This document shows, piece after piece, positions 28,636 through 40,279 of a stretch of DNA of 64,000 nucleotides. Numbering within the stretch: the first letter of the stretch is position 1; the number at the start of each line of letters is the position of its first letter. A model generated the notes under the pieces. That model was not told the origin of the DNA and ran no database searches. It saw only the letters and a program-made list of their open reading frames with translations. The DNA is from Citrobacter sedlakii NBRC 105722 (GTDB lineage: Bacteria; Pseudomonadota; Gammaproteobacteria; Enterobacterales; Enterobacteriaceae), in the NCBI RefSeq assembly GCF_000759835.1, contig NZ_BBNB01000009.1:124001-188000 (forward strand). The letters run 5' to 3'. The position numbers and the translations under genes are program-made.

Positions 28636-31490
28636 TGGAAAAGACATACAACCCGCAAGATATCGAACAGCCGCTTTACGAGCACTGGGAAAAGCAGGGC
28701 TATTTCAAACCCAATGGCGATGAAAGCCAGGAGAGTTTCTGCATCATGATCCCGCCGCCGAACGTCACCGGCAGTTTGCATATGGGTCATGCTTTCCAGC
28801 AAACCATCATGGACACCATGATTCGCTACCAGCGTATGCAGGGCAAAAACACCTTGTGGCAGGTCGGCACCGACCACGCCGGTATCGCAACCCAGATGGT
28901 GGTTGAGCGTAAAATTGCCGCAGAAGAAGGGAAAACCCGTCACGACTACGGCCGTGACGCCTTCATTGATAAAATCTGGCAGTGGAAGGCGGAATCCGGC
29001 GGCACGATCACTCGCCAGATGCGCCGTCTCGGCAACTCCGTAGACTGGGAGCGCGAGCGCTTCACCATGGACGAAGGTCTTTCCAATGCCGTGAAAGAAG
29101 TGTTCGTCCGTCTGTACAAAGAAGACCTGATCTACCGCGGCAAACGTCTGGTGAACTGGGACCCGAAGCTGCGCACCGCGATCTCTGACCTCGAAGTGGA
29201 AAACCGCGAGTCGAAAGGCTCCATGTGGCATATCCGCTATCCGCTGGCCGACGGCGCCAAAACCGCCGACGGTAAAGATTATCTGGTGGTCGCAACCACC
29301 CGTCCGGAAACGCTGTTGGGCGATACCGGCGTGGCCGTGAACCCGGAAGATCCGCGTTATAAGGATCTGATTGGCAAGTTCGTGGTGCTGCCGCTGGTGA
29401 ACCGCCGTATTCCGATTGTCGGCGACGAACACGCCGACATGGAAAAAGGCACCGGCTGCGTGAAGATCACCCCGGCGCACGACTTTAACGACTACGAAGT
29501 GGGCCGTCGTCACGCTCTGCCGATGATCAACATTCTGACTTTCGACGGTGACATCCGTGAAAGCGCGGAAGTGTACGACACCAAAGGCAACGAGTCTGAC
29601 GTTTACTCAAGCGATATCCCGGCTGAGTTCCAGAAGCTGGAACGCTTCGCCGCACGTAAAGCGGTGGTTGCCGCTGTAGACGCGCTGGGCCTGCTGGAAG
29701 AAATTAAACCGCACGATCTTACCGTGCCGTACGGCGATCGCGGCGGCGTGGTTATCGAACCGATGCTGACCGACCAGTGGTACGTCCGCGCCGACGTGCT
29801 GGCCAAACCGGCGGTAGAAGCGGTTGAAAACGGCGACATTCAGTTTGTGCCGAAGCAGTATGAAAACATGTACTTCTCCTGGATGCGCGATATTCAGGAC
29901 TGGTGTATTTCCCGCCAGCTGTGGTGGGGTCACCGCATCCCGGCGTGGTACGACAACGAAGGCAACGTTTATGTCGGCCGCAGCGAAGACGACGTGCGTC
30001 AGGAAAATAACCTGTCCGCCGACGTTGCGCTGCGTCAGGACGACGACGTCCTGGATACCTGGTTCTCTTCCGCGCTGTGGACCTTCTCCACCCTCGGTTG
30101 GCCGGAAAACACCGACGCGCTGCGTCAGTTCCACCCAACCAGCGTGATGGTATCCGGCTTCGACATCATCTTCTTCTGGATCGCCCGCATGATCATGATG
30201 ACCATGCACTTCATCAAAGATGAAAACGGCAAGCCGCAGGTACCGTTTAAGACCGTCTATATGACGGGGCTTATCCGCGACGACGAAGGCCAGAAGATGT
30301 CCAAGTCCAAGGGTAACGTGATCGATCCGCTGGATATGGTGGACGGCATCTCCCTGCCGGAACTGCTGGAGAAACGTACCGGCAATATGATGCAGCCGCA
30401 GCTGGCAGAGAAAATCGCCAAACGCACCGAGAAGCAGTTCCCGGACGGCATTGAACCGCACGGCACCGACGCCCTGCGCTTCACCCTGGCGGCGCTGGCG
30501 TCAACCGGTCGCGACATCAACTGGGATATGAAGCGTCTGGAAGGCTACCGTAACTTCTGTAACAAGCTGTGGAACGCCAGCCGCTTTGTCCTGATGAATA
30601 CCGAAGATCAGGACTGCGGTTTCAACGGCGGTGAAATGACGCTGTCGCTGGCAGACCGTTGGATCCTCGCGGAATTCAACCGGACCGTAAAAGCGTACCG
30701 TGAAGCGCTGGACAGCTTCCGCTTCGACATTGCCGCAGGCATTCTGTATGAATTCACCTGGAACCAGTTCTGTGACTGGTATCTTGAGCTGACCAAGCCG
30801 GTAATGAACGGCGGTACAGAAGCAGAACTGCGCGGCACCCGCCATACGCTGGTGACCGTACTGGAAGGTCTGCTGCGCCTGGCGCATCCGATCATTCCGT
30901 TCATCACGGAAACCATCTGGCAGCGCGTGAAGGTGATTTGCGGCATTAACGCAGACACTATCATGCTCCAGCCGTTCCCGGCTTATGACGCCTCTCAGGT
31001 TGACGAAGCGGCGCTGGCGGATACCGAATGGCTGAAGCAGGCGATCGTGGCTGTACGTAATATTCGCGCGGAAATGAACATCGCGCCGGGCAAACCGCTG
31101 GCGCTGCTGCTGCGCGGTTGTAGCGAAGATGCCGTTCGTCGCGTGAACGACAACCGTAGCTTCCTGCAAACGCTGGCGCGTCTGGAAAGCATCACCGTAC
31201 TGCCTGTGGATGATAAAGGTCCGGTTTCCGTAACCAAGATTATCGACGGCGCCGAGCTGCTGATCCCAATGGCGGGCCTGATCGACAAAGAGGCCGAACT
31301 GGCGCGTCTGGCGAAGGAAGTGGCGAAGGTGGAAGCCGAAATTGGCCGTATTGAAGGCAAACTGGCCAACGAAGGCTTTGTGGCGCGCGCACCGGAAGCG
31401 GTGATCGCCAAAGAACGTGAGAAGCTGGAAGGCTACGCCGAAGCGAAAGCCAAGCTGATTGAGCAGCAGGCGGTGATTGCCGCACTGTAA
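28635..31490 (+). CDS. valS: Valyl-tRNA synthetase, 951 aa
   Basis: Class Ia aminoacyl-tRNA synthetase that charges tRNA-Val and edits mischarged threonine. HIGH-type motif GSLHMGHAF near residue 46, the CP1 editing domain roughly 200-330 ([15 protein letters not shown]), KMSKS loop [10 protein letters not shown] near 553, an anticodon-binding helical domain, and a C-terminal coiled-coil arm ([20 protein letters not shown] onward) that contacts the tRNA. Full length, no anomalies. Confidence 0.98.
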   Translation: MEKTYNPQDIEQPLYEHWEKQGYFKPNGDESQESFCIMIPPPNVTGSLHMGHAFQQTIMDTMIRYQRMQGKNTLWQVGTDHAGIATQMVVERKIAAEEGKTRHDYGRDAFIDKIWQWKAESGGTITRQMRRLGNSVDWERERFTMDEGLSNAVKEVFVRLYKEDLIYRGKRLVNWDPKLRTAISDLEVENRESKGSMWHIRYPLADGAKTADGKDYLVVATTRPETLLGDTGVAVNPEDPRYKDLIGKFVVLPLVNRRIPIVGDEHADMEKGTGCVKITPAHDFNDYEVGRRHALPMINILTFDGDIRESAEVYDTKGNESDVYSSDIPAEFQKLERFAARKAVVAAVDALGLLEEIKPHDLTVPYGDRGGVVIEPMLTDQWYVRADVLAKPAVEAVENGDIQFVPKQYENMYFSWMRDIQDWCISRQLWWGHRIPAWYDNEGNVYVGRSEDDVRQENNLSADVALRQDDDVLDTWFSSALWTFSTLGWPENTDALRQFHPTSVMVSGFDIIFFWIARMIMMTMHFIKDENGKPQVPFKTVYMTGLIRDDEGQKMSKSKGNVIDPLDMVDGISLPELLEKRTGNMMQPQLAEKIAKRTEKQFPDGIEPHGTDALRFTLAALASTGRDINWDMKRLEGYRNFCNKLWNASRFVLMNTEDQDCGFNGGEMTLSLADRWILAEFNRTVKAYREALDSFRFDIAAGILYEFTWNQFCDWYLELTKPVMNGGTEAELRGTRHTLVTVLEGLLRLAHPIIPFITETIWQRVKVICGINADTIMLQPFPAYDASQVDEAALADTEWLKQAIVAVRNIRAEMNIAPGKPLALLLRGCSEDAVRRVNDNRSFLQTLARLESITVLPVDDKGPVSVTKIIDGAELLIPMAGLIDKEAELARLAKEVAKVEAEIGRIEGKLANEGFVARAPEAVIAKEREKLEGYAEAKAKLIEQQAVIAAL

Positions 31491-31496
31491 GCAGAC

Positions 31497-31577
31497 AGCC
31501 GGACAACGAGGCAGAATGTCTTGTCCGGCTCACAAGATTAAAGCCGGAGAAGCGGTCACGCCATCCGGCTTTTTTTT
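31497..31577 (+). terminator. Terminator of holC-valS with a preceding palindrome
   Basis: GCCGGA (31543-31548) pairs with TCCGGC (31564-31569), followed by eight T residues: a standard intrinsic terminator. Just upstream AGCCGGACAA and TTGTCCGGCT (31497-31530) make a second, REP-like hairpin. Confidence 0.85.
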
Positions 31578-32775
31578 ACATAAAATAGAGCGTCGGCATC
31601 ACGCCGCGGGACAGGCGCGACACCAGGCCGTTATCTAGCCGCTCATCGCTGTCGCTCAGCGCCAGCGTATCCAGATCGCCCACCACGCAAGTGTTCTCCG
31701 CCAGCCATTTAATCACCCACACGCGCAGCAGCGGATAGGCCAGCCCGCCGGTAATCCCTGAAATCAGATACAGGCCGCCCAACCGGTACACCATCCCATG
31801 CCAGCTCAGCGTAGAGCGAAAACGGATATGTCCGTCGGCAAGTTGCAGGTTATTGAGGAAATGGTTACGAAACGCGACGATGAGATAGCTGGTCGATACC
31901 GCAAAGCCCAGATAATAAATAATCTGCATCATCATAATCTGTCGTTGGTATTCGATAAGAATTAGCGTCTCTATCTCGTCTTCCGACATCCCCGTCACGT
32001 CCAGTTCTGCGGCGGATTTGATCAACGCAACGGCCATAAAACCGATCACCGTGAGAAACGGAATTAACGCCGCCATTGCCAGAATCGCCGACTTAATGCA
32101 GTGCCGGAGGTTAATCTGTACCGAAAAACGGTGGATGCCAAAACTGCCTCCCTCGCCCACCATTGTCATCAGGCGACTGTAGAGAAAGCCGCTGATCGTG
32201 CCCATTCCCGCCAGCGATATCAGACCCAGCGCAATCGCCGAAAAAATAATTTCGCCCAAACTTTCGCGCGGGCAAACCCGGTACAGGCAATAAACCACCA
32301 CGACCAGTGCCAATATCAACAATACCGGCAGAAACAGCAGATTCCACATCGCCTTCACAGAAGAAAATCGAAAGCCAAAGCGAACGCCGTTCAGCGAGGT
32401 CATCATCGCCTGACATTGCAGATTTTTCATCATCAGTATGGGAAGCGATAAGATCAGCAGCGCCAGAATCATCGCGCCAACCGCAACGTACTCCATGCTA
32501 ATAAATCCGACGCCTGCGATATATATCACCACCAACATCAGCCAGCTCAGAAATATATCGCCACCTTTCATGTTCCAGCTAAAGGGTTGGCCGTTTAGCG
32601 TCATGTTGGCATAAATATAGCGGCGGCATTTCATTAGCGCCCAGGGCAAATAAATACCCAGCGTAATTAAAACCAGTAATGAATTGACAAGACAAATAAG
32701 AAAATAGCTACCGCCATCGCCGCGAAAATGAAAACGATGAGACGGAGGCTCACTCTTTATAAGATTTTCCTGCAT
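31576..32775 (-). CDS. yjgN: YjgN, DUF898 inner-membrane protein, 399 aa
   Basis: Polytopic membrane protein of the DUF898 family with about eight hydrophobic segments, for example YFLICLVNSLLVLITLGIYL near residue 25 and ILALLILSLPILMM near 100. The motif LGIYLPWALMKCRRYIYANM after the first segment is characteristic. Its stop lies within the T run of the valS terminator, so the two genes converge tightly. Function unknown in all relatives; in the usual yjgN-yjgM order. Confidence 0.9.
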   Translation of the reverse strand: MQENLIKSEPPSHRFHFRGDGGSYFLICLVNSLLVLITLGIYLPWALMKCRRYIYANMTLNGQPFSWNMKGGDIFLSWLMLVVIYIAGVGFISMEYVAVGAMILALLILSLPILMMKNLQCQAMMTSLNGVRFGFRFSSVKAMWNLLFLPVLLILALVVVVYCLYRVCPRESLGEIIFSAIALGLISLAGMGTISGFLYSRLMTMVGEGGSFGIHRFSVQINLRHCIKSAILAMAALIPFLTVIGFMAVALIKSAAELDVTGMSEDEIETLILIEYQRQIMMMQIIYYLGFAVSTSYLIVAFRNHFLNNLQLADGHIRFRSTLSWHGMVYRLGGLYLISGITGGLAYPLLRVWVIKWLAENTCVVGDLDTLALSDSDERLDNGLVSRLSRGVMPTLYFM

Positions 32776-32961
32776 ATTAGATCCCTGAAAAATTGTTCCT
32801 TAAAAATGCACATAATTAGCAGGCAATAGTTTACCTGTAAAAGAATAATACCTTATTCATGTTTTAATTTACATAATTCCTCCGCGCGATAAGGCGCTTG
32901 CATCACTTAGCGGAGGGTGCTATTAGTGCGGATTATTTGCGTAATTTATCCGGATTGTACA

Positions 32962-33462
32962 ATGAATGCTGTCGACTCTTCCCCCACCTTACGTCGCCTG
33001 ACGGCTAACGATAATCAGGCGATTGCCGCCGTTATCCGCCAGGTTTCCGCCGAATATGGCCTTACTGCTGACAAAGGCTACACCGTTGCCGATCCGAATC
33101 TGGATGCGTTATATCAGCTGTATTGCCAGCCGGGTCACGCCTACTGGGTGGTGGAGTGTCAGGGTGAAGTGGTGGGCGGCGGCGGGATTGCGCCGTTGAC
33201 CTGTAGCGAACCGGACATTTGCGAGCTGCAAAAAATGTACTTTCTGCCGACCATTCGAGGGAAGGGGCTCGCTAAGAAACTGGCGCTGATGGCGCTGGAC
33301 CACGCCCGTGAGCAGGGATTCAAACGCTGTTATCTCGAGACCACGGCTTTTCTGCGCGAAGCCATCGGCCTGTACGAACATCTAGGGTTTGAGCATATCA
33401 GCGAGCCGCTGGGCTGTACCGGGCACGTCGACTGCGAAGTGCGGATGCTCAAACCCCTGTAA
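32962..33462 (+). CDS. yjgM: YjgM, GNAT-family N-acetyltransferase, 166 aa
   Basis: GNAT fold with the acetyl-CoA-binding motif [21 protein letters not shown] (R/Q-x-x-G-x-G/A) near residue 95, the strand-4 block [11 protein letters not shown], and a C-terminal [11 protein letters not shown] segment. I chose ATG 32962 (MNAVDSSPT), which gives near-standard length; an in-frame start at 32917 would add 15 residues. No strong ribosome site precedes either. Substrate unknown. Confidence 0.9.
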   Translation: MNAVDSSPTLRRLTANDNQAIAAVIRQVSAEYGLTADKGYTVADPNLDALYQLYCQPGHAYWVVECQGEVVGGGGIAPLTCSEPDICELQKMYFLPTIRGKGLAKKLALMALDHAREQGFKRCYLETTAFLREAIGLYEHLGFEHISEPLGCTGHVDCEVRMLKPL

Positions 33463-33468
33463 GCGCCG

Positions 33469-34299
33469 CTACTGCATTTCAGGTGATACCGAAAGTCGAA
33501 TGACGCCAGCGGCGTTGGCTGCTGGCAACGCCAGAACTTCCGTCCACATGTCCTGCACCAGATTGCAGGCAATTTTCTCTTTGCCTATCCCTTTCTGCGG
33601 TTCCGCCATAATTTGCAAATCATCGCCATAGCGTTGCGCCAGCGTCGGCACCACGTTGCGCAGGTCCTGCAACGCCTGTTGCTTTTCGGCATCCGTCACC
33701 GTGTGTTTATTCGGCCCATAGGCTGCACGCATCATCGCCACGTCACTGTCCATCCGGCGTTTGATGATCTCGGGTGAAATCATCCGCATCGGATTAATGC
33801 CGCCCTTCACCGCCGGAAAGAGGAAACGAAAACACGCGTCATCCCCCTTTTTCTGCACAGCGGCAATCTGCTCCAGATTGATTTTCATGTAGTTAATGAC
33901 GTTATCATCCGGCGCGTTTTGCAGGCGCGCCATCTGAATCTGCAATATCTGCGGTTGCACAGTATCAATTAATTGCTGCTCAGATTTTCCTTCTTTACGC
34001 ATCTGAACAGCCTGATCGCGGATACGATTCCAGAGTTCAGGCTCCTGCTCTTTCAGAACCTGCATGGTCGGCAGCGTGGTCATCGCCTCATTAAACTGCT
34101 GTTCTTCGCTCTGCCCCGTCGCCGCTTTTTCGCGTGGGATCAGATAGTGAACGTCAAATAAATTCCACGCCACGATCGCCACAATAAAAATTACCGCGCC
34201 GGAGACTTTCCCGACCCACCCCTTTTTACGAAACAGGCCAATGACGATAGCGAGAATCGCGCCAACGTAGCCTGCGAGTATGACATGTGTCCAGTTCAT
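33469..34299 (-). CDS. Uncharacterised membrane-anchored protein, 276 aa
   Basis: I do not recognise this protein. The N-terminus has two closely spaced hydrophobic helices (residues 5-22 VILAGYVGAILAIVIGLF and about 31-50 VSGAVIFIVAIVAWNLFDV) separated by the basic turn RKKGWVGK. About 220 mostly helical, polar residues follow (EEQQFNEAMTTL, KEGKSEQQLIDTV, EKQQALQDLRNVVPTLAQRY) with a Cys pair far apart (CFRFLF, CNLVQD). This suggests a helical hairpin anchor with a soluble domain. It is convergent with yjgM (6 bases between stops) and its stop region is clean. Codon use looks like the core genes. Role unknown. Confidence 0.75.
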   Translation of the reverse strand: MNWTHVILAGYVGAILAIVIGLFRKKGWVGKVSGAVIFIVAIVAWNLFDVHYLIPREKAATGQSEEQQFNEAMTTLPTMQVLKEQEPELWNRIRDQAVQMRKEGKSEQQLIDTVQPQILQIQMARLQNAPDDNVINYMKINLEQIAAVQKKGDDACFRFLFPAVKGGINPMRMISPEIIKRRMDSDVAMMRAAYGPNKHTVTDAEKQQALQDLRNVVPTLAQRYGDDLQIMAEPQKGIGKEKIACNLVQDMWTEVLALPAANAAGVIRLSVSPEMQ

Positions 34300-34400
34300 C
34301 GGTATTCCTTGCCTGCGCGTGAGGGATCCGCGCGTAAAAGAGAGCCATTTTTCACGTCTTTCGTTGTGATGTCACCTTACGCCAGACAGAACTACCGAAA

Positions 34401-35164
34401 TTAAGAGGCGACGGGAACACCGCTATGGAAGCGAAACACGCAGTCCGGCGAAGCGATCAACGCCGCTTCCACTTCTCCGAAATAGCGCACGCGGGGCGAA
34501 ATGTCCTCTTGTGACACCTGTTGCGCCAGCGCCAGATAGTCCTGATAGTGCCGCGCTTCGGAACGCAAAGCGAAAGATAGAACGTCTGCAGAGCGTCGTC
34601 CAGGTACGGAGCCAGCGCAGCGAAACGTTCGCAGGAGCGTGCCTCAATGTAAGCGCCGCAAATCAGCTTATCGATAAGCGTAAGCGGTTCATGCGTGCGC
34701 ACTTCTTTCAGCATCCCTTTGGCGTAACGGCTGGCGGTGATTTTCACATAGGGAATATTGCGCGCCTGCATCGCTTCCCGCACCTGCCAGAAATGATGCA
34801 GCTCTTCTTTTATCAGCAGTACCATGCTGTCGATCAACCGCTGTCCCCACGGATCGTCGGTTTTCGGCATCACGCTTTTACCAATGTGTTTATTCAGCGC
34901 GACGAAATCCGGTTCCGGCCCGTCGCGGAAGGCAAACGCTTCATAAGGCTGAAGCCAGGCGAGCAGCGCTTGCGCCCCCTGTTTATCCGCGACGTACTTA
35001 CGCACCAGCAGCATCGCCGTTTGCGCTGCTTTCAGCTCGCAGAGCAGATGGTCGGTCAGTAACAGAGGAAGATGTTGCGGGAGGCGCGCCTGGTCAATCC
35101 ACGCCTGAGGCGTTGGGCAGTGCAGGAAGCGCAGAATCGGAGCGAGTATTTGCGGGTAATCCAT
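34401..35164 (-). pseudogene. miaE: tRNA hydroxylase MiaE, frameshifted near the C-terminus
   Basis: Diiron monooxygenase that hydroxylates 2-methylthio-N6-isopentenyladenosine-37 in tRNA; present in Salmonella and Citrobacter, absent from E. coli K-12. Start is ATG 35164 (MDYPQILAPI). First iron-ligand block KEELHHFWQVRE and the block IEARSCERF are intact. After LQTFYLSL the frame shifts: the coding strand reads CTT TGC GTT where CTT TTG CGT would give LRSEARHYQDYLALAQQ and end in FRFHSGVPVAS at 34401. One T is missing (A run at 34567-34569 of the plus strand). As read, translation continues to 34457 with an unrelated tail and loses the second E-x-x-H (EARH), so activity would be lost unless this is a base-calling error. 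Confidence 0.88.
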
Positions 35165-35224
35165 GTGTAACCTGTCAAAACAGTGCGGCAACCAGCGTTG
35201 CCGCACGTTCAGCGCATTGTGCGA

Positions 35225-35653
35225 TTAGTGACGCACGCCGTCGTCATCTTCATCGACGAAATCGTCGTCGTCGCCTTCACCTTCACCTTCTTCGCCGTTC
35301 GGATCTTCAAAGTAGGTGCCCCAGCCGTCGTATTCAACATCATATTTTTCCGCCAGGGTCATCAGTTGTTCAACCTGCGCATCAATCAGTTCGGCATTCA
35401 GCGCGCATTCACTGAGGATATCGCAGCAGATCACCGTGTCGCCTTCTTCTACTTCCAGTTCTTCCGGCTCAGTCACTTCATAGCCGAGTTTAAACGCTTC
35501 TACCGCCGCTTTTTCCAGGGTTTCGAAGTCGTCTGCGGAAAGGTGATGCTCGATGGTGTACAGCGCGTCCGGGTCGCTGCCATCTTCCAGTAATTCTTCA
35601 ATAATCAGGCGCGTCTCTTCACGCTGTTCTTCCAGTAGTTCCGGGTTTGCCAT
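35225..35653 (-). CDS. rraB: RNase E inhibitor RraB, 142 aa
   Basis: Binds the C-terminal half of RNase E and changes the composition of the degradosome. Start at ATG 35653 ([10 protein letters not shown]) with GAGGAA upstream; the in-frame extension to 35695 lacks support. The protein is strongly acidic and ends in a long Glu/Asp tract ([18 protein letters not shown]), typical of RraB. Divergent from argI, downstream neighbour of miaE, as in related genomes. Confidence 0.96.
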   Translation of the reverse strand: MANPELLEEQREETRLIIEELLEDGSDPDALYTIEHHLSADDFETLEKAAVEAFKLGYEVTEPEELEVEEGDTVICCDILSECALNAELIDAQVEQLMTLAEKYDVEYDGWGTYFEDPNGEEGEGEGDDDDFVDEDDDGVRH

Positions 35654-35750
35654 AGCTCGTTCCTCATAATGTCCTGCCGATACTCTTATTGTCACACACC
35701 GCCGTCATTGCCTCCACCTTTCCAGGAAAGATTTGTTAAACGGGGTTGCA

Positions 35751-35789
35751 ATTGCATAATCATCCATATAAATTGAATTTTAATTCAAT
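35751..35789 (+). promoter_or_regulatory. Paired ARG boxes of argI
   Basis: Two ArgR half-palindromes: TGCATAATCATCCA (35753-35766) and the perfect TGAATTTTAATTCA (35774-35787). Their centres are 21 bases apart, the canonical spacing of tandem ARG boxes bound by an ArgR hexamer. They lie 30-60 bases before the argI start, so arginine should repress this gene. Confidence 0.88.
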
Positions 35790-35816
35790 AAGTGGCTTAT
35801 GCCTCAGGAGGGATCT

Positions 35817-36821
35817 ATGTCAGGTTTTTATCAGAAGCATTTTTTGAAGTTACTCGATTTTACCTCTGCTGAACTTACCGCGCTGCTGCAACTCGCAGCC
35901 TCCCTGAAAGCTGCCAGGAAAAACGGCACAGAAGAACAGAAACTGACGGGCAAAAATATCGCGCTCATCTTCGAAAAAGACTCGACCCGTACACGATGCT
36001 CTTTCGAAGTTGCCGCATATGACCAGGGCGCGCGCGTGACCTATCTCGGCCCCAGCGGCAGTCAAATTGGCCACAAAGAGTCGATGAAAGACACCGCCCG
36101 CGTGCTCGGGCGAATGTATGACGGCATTCAGTACCGCGGCTACGGCCAGGAACTGGTCGAAACGCTGGCGGCCTACGCTGGCGTTCCGGTGTGGAATGGC
36201 CTGACCGATGAATTTCACCCGACCCAATTGCTGGCTGACCTGCTGACCATGCAGGAGCATCTGCCGGGCAAAGCGTTTAACGAAATGACGCTGGCGTATG
36301 CGGGCGATGCGCGCAACAACATGGGCAACTCGATGCTTGAAGCCGCCGCCTTAACCGGGCTGGATCTGCGTCTGGTCGCGCCTGAGTCCTGCTGGCCGGA
36401 GGCTGCGCTGGTGGCAGAATGCCAGGCGATGGCGAAGAAAAACGGCGGGAATATCACTCTTACCGCAGACGTTGCCGCAGGCGTCAAGGGCGCGGACTTT
36501 ATCTATACCGACGTCTGGGTATCGATGGGCGAACCAAAAGAAAAGTGGGCGGAGCGTATCTCGCTGTTGCGCGGCTATCAGGTCAACAGCCAGATGATGG
36601 CGCTTACGGGCAATCCGCAGGTGAAGTTTCTGCACTGCCTGCCCGCATTCCACGACGACCAGACCACGCTGGGCAAGAAAATGGCCGCAGAGTACGGGCT
36701 GCATGGCGGCATGGAAGTGACCGACGAGGTGTTTGAGTCTCCGGCCAGCATTGTGTTCGATCAGGCCGAAAACCGGATGCACACCATCAAAGCGGTAATG
36801 GTCGCGACGTTATCGCAATAA
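35817..36821 (+). CDS. argI: Anabolic ornithine carbamoyltransferase ArgI, 334 aa
   Basis: Joins ornithine and carbamoyl phosphate to citrulline in arginine synthesis. Carbamoyl-phosphate loop STRTRCSFE near residues 56-64, the HPTQ block in [11 protein letters not shown], the ornithine loop [10 protein letters not shown], and the catalytic HCLPAFH. Start at ATG 35817 with AGGAGG eight bases upstream; an in-frame ATG at 35799 lies before the ribosome site. It carries ARG boxes, unlike the closely related second copy at 40280, so this is the arginine-repressed biosynthetic enzyme. Confidence 0.95.
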   Translation: MSGFYQKHFLKLLDFTSAELTALLQLAASLKAARKNGTEEQKLTGKNIALIFEKDSTRTRCSFEVAAYDQGARVTYLGPSGSQIGHKESMKDTARVLGRMYDGIQYRGYGQELVETLAAYAGVPVWNGLTDEFHPTQLLADLLTMQEHLPGKAFNEMTLAYAGDARNNMGNSMLEAAALTGLDLRLVAPESCWPEAALVAECQAMAKKNGGNITLTADVAAGVKGADFIYTDVWVSMGEPKEKWAERISLLRGYQVNSQMMALTGNPQVKFLHCLPAFHDDQTTLGKKMAAEYGLHGGMEVTDEVFESPASIVFDQAENRMHTIKAVMVATLSQ

Positions 36822-36868
36822 TCCGTTGCCGGAGACCGGGCGTGCAATCGCCGCCCGGCCCTGGCGTA

Positions 36869-37998
<1,130 letters not shown>

Positions 37999-39219
37999 AT
38001 GGAAAAACATTATGTCGGTTCTGAAATCGGTCAACTGCGCAGCGTAATGCTGCATCGCCCAAATCTCAGCCTGAAACGCCTCACGCCATCTAACTGTCAG
38101 GCGCTGTTATTTGATGACGTGCTGTCGGTTGAACGTGCGGGTGAGGAGCATGACATTTTTGCCAACACCCTGCGTCAACAGGGCATCGAAGTGTTGTTAC
38201 TGACTGATTTATTAACACAAACCCTGGATATCGCTGACGCCAGGCGCTGGCTACTGGAGACGCAAATTTCCGATTACCGACTCGGCCCAACCTTTGCCGC
38301 CGACATTCGCGCGTGGCTGGCGGATATGCCGCACCGGGAACTGGCGCGGCATTTAAGCGGCGGACTTACGTACGGTGAAATTCCGGCATCCATTAAAAAT
38401 ATCGTGGTGGATACTCACGATATTAATGACTTTATTATGAAGCCACTACCTAACCACTTATTTACTCGCGACACTTCATGCTGGATATATAACGGCGTTT
38501 CGATTAATCCGATGGCGAAACCCGCCCGTCAGCGTGAAACCAATAATTTGCGTGCGATATATCGCTGGCACCCACAATTTGCCGACGGCGAATTTATTAA
38601 ATATTTCGGCGACGAAAACATTAATTACGACCACGCGACGCTTGAAGGCGGAGATGTACTGGTGATTGGACGCGGCGCGGTATTAATCGGTATGTCCGAA
38701 CGTACCACGCCGCAGGGCATTGAATTTCTGGCTCAGGCGCTGTTTACCCATCGTCAGGCCGAACGGGTGATTGCCGTTGAGTTGCCCAAACACCGCTCCT
38801 GTATGCATCTCGACACGGTGATGACCCATATCGATATCGACACGTTTTCCGTGTACCCGGAAGTGGTGCGTCAGGACGTCAAGTGCTGGACCCTGACCCC
38901 GGACGGGCGCGGCGGGCTGAAGCGTACCGAGGAGCGCACGCTGCTGAACGCCATTGAAAAAGCGCTCGGCATCGATCAGGTCCGCTTAATCACCACCGGC
39001 GGCGACGCCTTTGAGGCCGAGCGCGAACAGTGGAACGACGCCAATAACGTCCTCACCCTGCGCCCCGGCGTTGTGGTGGGCTACGAGCGCAATATCTGGA
39101 CCAACGAGAAATACGACAAAGCGGGGATCACCGTACTGCCAATCCCCGGCGACGAACTGGGACGCGGGCGCGGCGGCGCACGCTGCATGAGCTGCCCACT
39201 GGAACGCGACGGCATTTAA
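37999..39219 (+). CDS. arcA: Arginine deiminase ArcA, 406 aa
   Basis: Hydrolyses arginine to citrulline and ammonia, first step of the ADI pathway. Guanidino-group hydrolase motifs: [33 protein letters not shown], and the catalytic Cys in [12 protein letters not shown] at the extreme C-terminus. ATG 37999 ([11 protein letters not shown]) has GGAAGG eight bases upstream; the ORF could start at 37984 but that lies within the ribosome site. First gene of a cluster with arcC 10 bases downstream. Confidence 0.97.
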   Translation: MEKHYVGSEIGQLRSVMLHRPNLSLKRLTPSNCQALLFDDVLSVERAGEEHDIFANTLRQQGIEVLLLTDLLTQTLDIADARRWLLETQISDYRLGPTFAADIRAWLADMPHRELARHLSGGLTYGEIPASIKNIVVDTHDINDFIMKPLPNHLFTRDTSCWIYNGVSINPMAKPARQRETNNLRAIYRWHPQFADGEFIKYFGDENINYDHATLEGGDVLVIGRGAVLIGMSERTTPQGIEFLAQALFTHRQAERVIAVELPKHRSCMHLDTVMTHIDIDTFSVYPEVVRQDVKCWTLTPDGRGGLKRTEERTLLNAIEKALGIDQVRLITTGGDAFEAEREQWNDANNVLTLRPGVVVGYERNIWTNEKYDKAGITVLPIPGDELGRGRGGARCMSCPLERDGI

Positions 39220-39229
39220 GGAATCGACC

Positions 39230-40156
39230 ATGACACAGAAACCGACTCTGGTTGTCGCGCTGGGCGGCAACGCGCTGCTTAAGCGCGGCGAACCGCTGGA
39301 AGCGGATATTCAGCGCAAAAACATCGAACTGGCGGCCAGCACCATCGCGCAGCTCACCCGGCAGTGGCGGGTGGTGCTGGTGCATGGCAACGGCCCGCAG
39401 GTTGGTCTGCTGGCGTTACAGAACAGCGCCTATGACCGCGTTACCCCCTATCCTCTCGACATCCTCGGCGCCGAAAGCCAGGGGATGATCGGCTACATGC
39501 TGCAACAGGCGCTGAAAAATCAGTTACCACAGCGGGAAATCAGCGTCCTGCTGACCCAGGTGGAAGTGGACGAGCACGATCCGGCGTTTCGCAACCCGAC
39601 TAAATACATCGGTCCGGTGTATGACGCGGCGCAGGCTGATGCGCTGGAGGCGGAAAAAGGCTGGGTATTCAAAGCCGACGGCAACGCATTCCGCCGCGTG
39701 GTGCCTTCACCACAGCCCAGACGCATTGTGGAAAGCGATGCGATTCAGGCGCTGATTGCCCGCGATCATCTGGTGATCTGCAACGGTGGCGGCGGCGTGC
39801 CGGTCATTGAAAAAGTGGACGGTTACCACGGCATTGAAGCGGTGATCGACAAAGATCTCTCCGCCGCCCTGCTCGCCAGCCAGATCTGCGCCGACGCGCT
39901 GCTGATCCTGACCGACGCCGACGCCGTGTATCTCGACTGGGGTAAACCCACGCAGCGTCCGCTGGCGCAGGTGACTCCGGAATTGCTTAGCGAGATGCAG
40001 TTTGACGCGGGGTCGATGGGGCCGAAAGTCACCGCCTGCGCAGAGTTTGTCAGCCGCTGCCATGGCATTGCCGGGATTGGTTCGCTGACCGATGGCCCGG
40101 CGATCCTCGCTGGCGATAAAGGCACGTTAATCCGACGCGAAACTGCCGACGCGTAA
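39230..40156 (+). CDS. arcC: Carbamate kinase ArcC, 308 aa
   Basis: Transfers phosphate from carbamoyl phosphate to ADP, the ATP-yielding last step of the ADI pathway. Amino-acid-kinase fold: VALGGNALLKRGE at residues 9-21, HGNGPQVGLL, the VICNGGGGVPVI nucleotide loop near 180, and LTDADAVYLDWG. Ten bases after arcA, so in the same transcript. Full length. Confidence 0.97.
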   Translation: MTQKPTLVVALGGNALLKRGEPLEADIQRKNIELAASTIAQLTRQWRVVLVHGNGPQVGLLALQNSAYDRVTPYPLDILGAESQGMIGYMLQQALKNQLPQREISVLLTQVEVDEHDPAFRNPTKYIGPVYDAAQADALEAEKGWVFKADGNAFRRVVPSPQPRRIVESDAIQALIARDHLVICNGGGGVPVIEKVDGYHGIEAVIDKDLSAALLASQICADALLILTDADAVYLDWGKPTQRPLAQVTPELLSEMQFDAGSMGPKVTACAEFVSRCHGIAGIGSLTDGPAILAGDKGTLIRRETADA

Positions 40157-40186
40157 TCCCTTTTATTTCATTCATCTCTTTGTCGA

Positions 40187-40261
40187 CCGGATAACGCAAC
40201 GCCGTCATCCGGCAACGAAACGCTGACATCGTCTGACGGCGCGGCGCTTGTCAGGCCTACA
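40187..40261. repeat. BIME (REP pair) between arcC and arcB
   Basis: CCGGAT...ATCCGG palindrome (40187-40212) followed by a second REP half ending in GCTTGTCAGGCCTAC. Intergenic REP pairs like this inside operons often tune message stability. Confidence 0.65.
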
Positions 40262-40279
40262 TGATTTAAGGACAGATAC

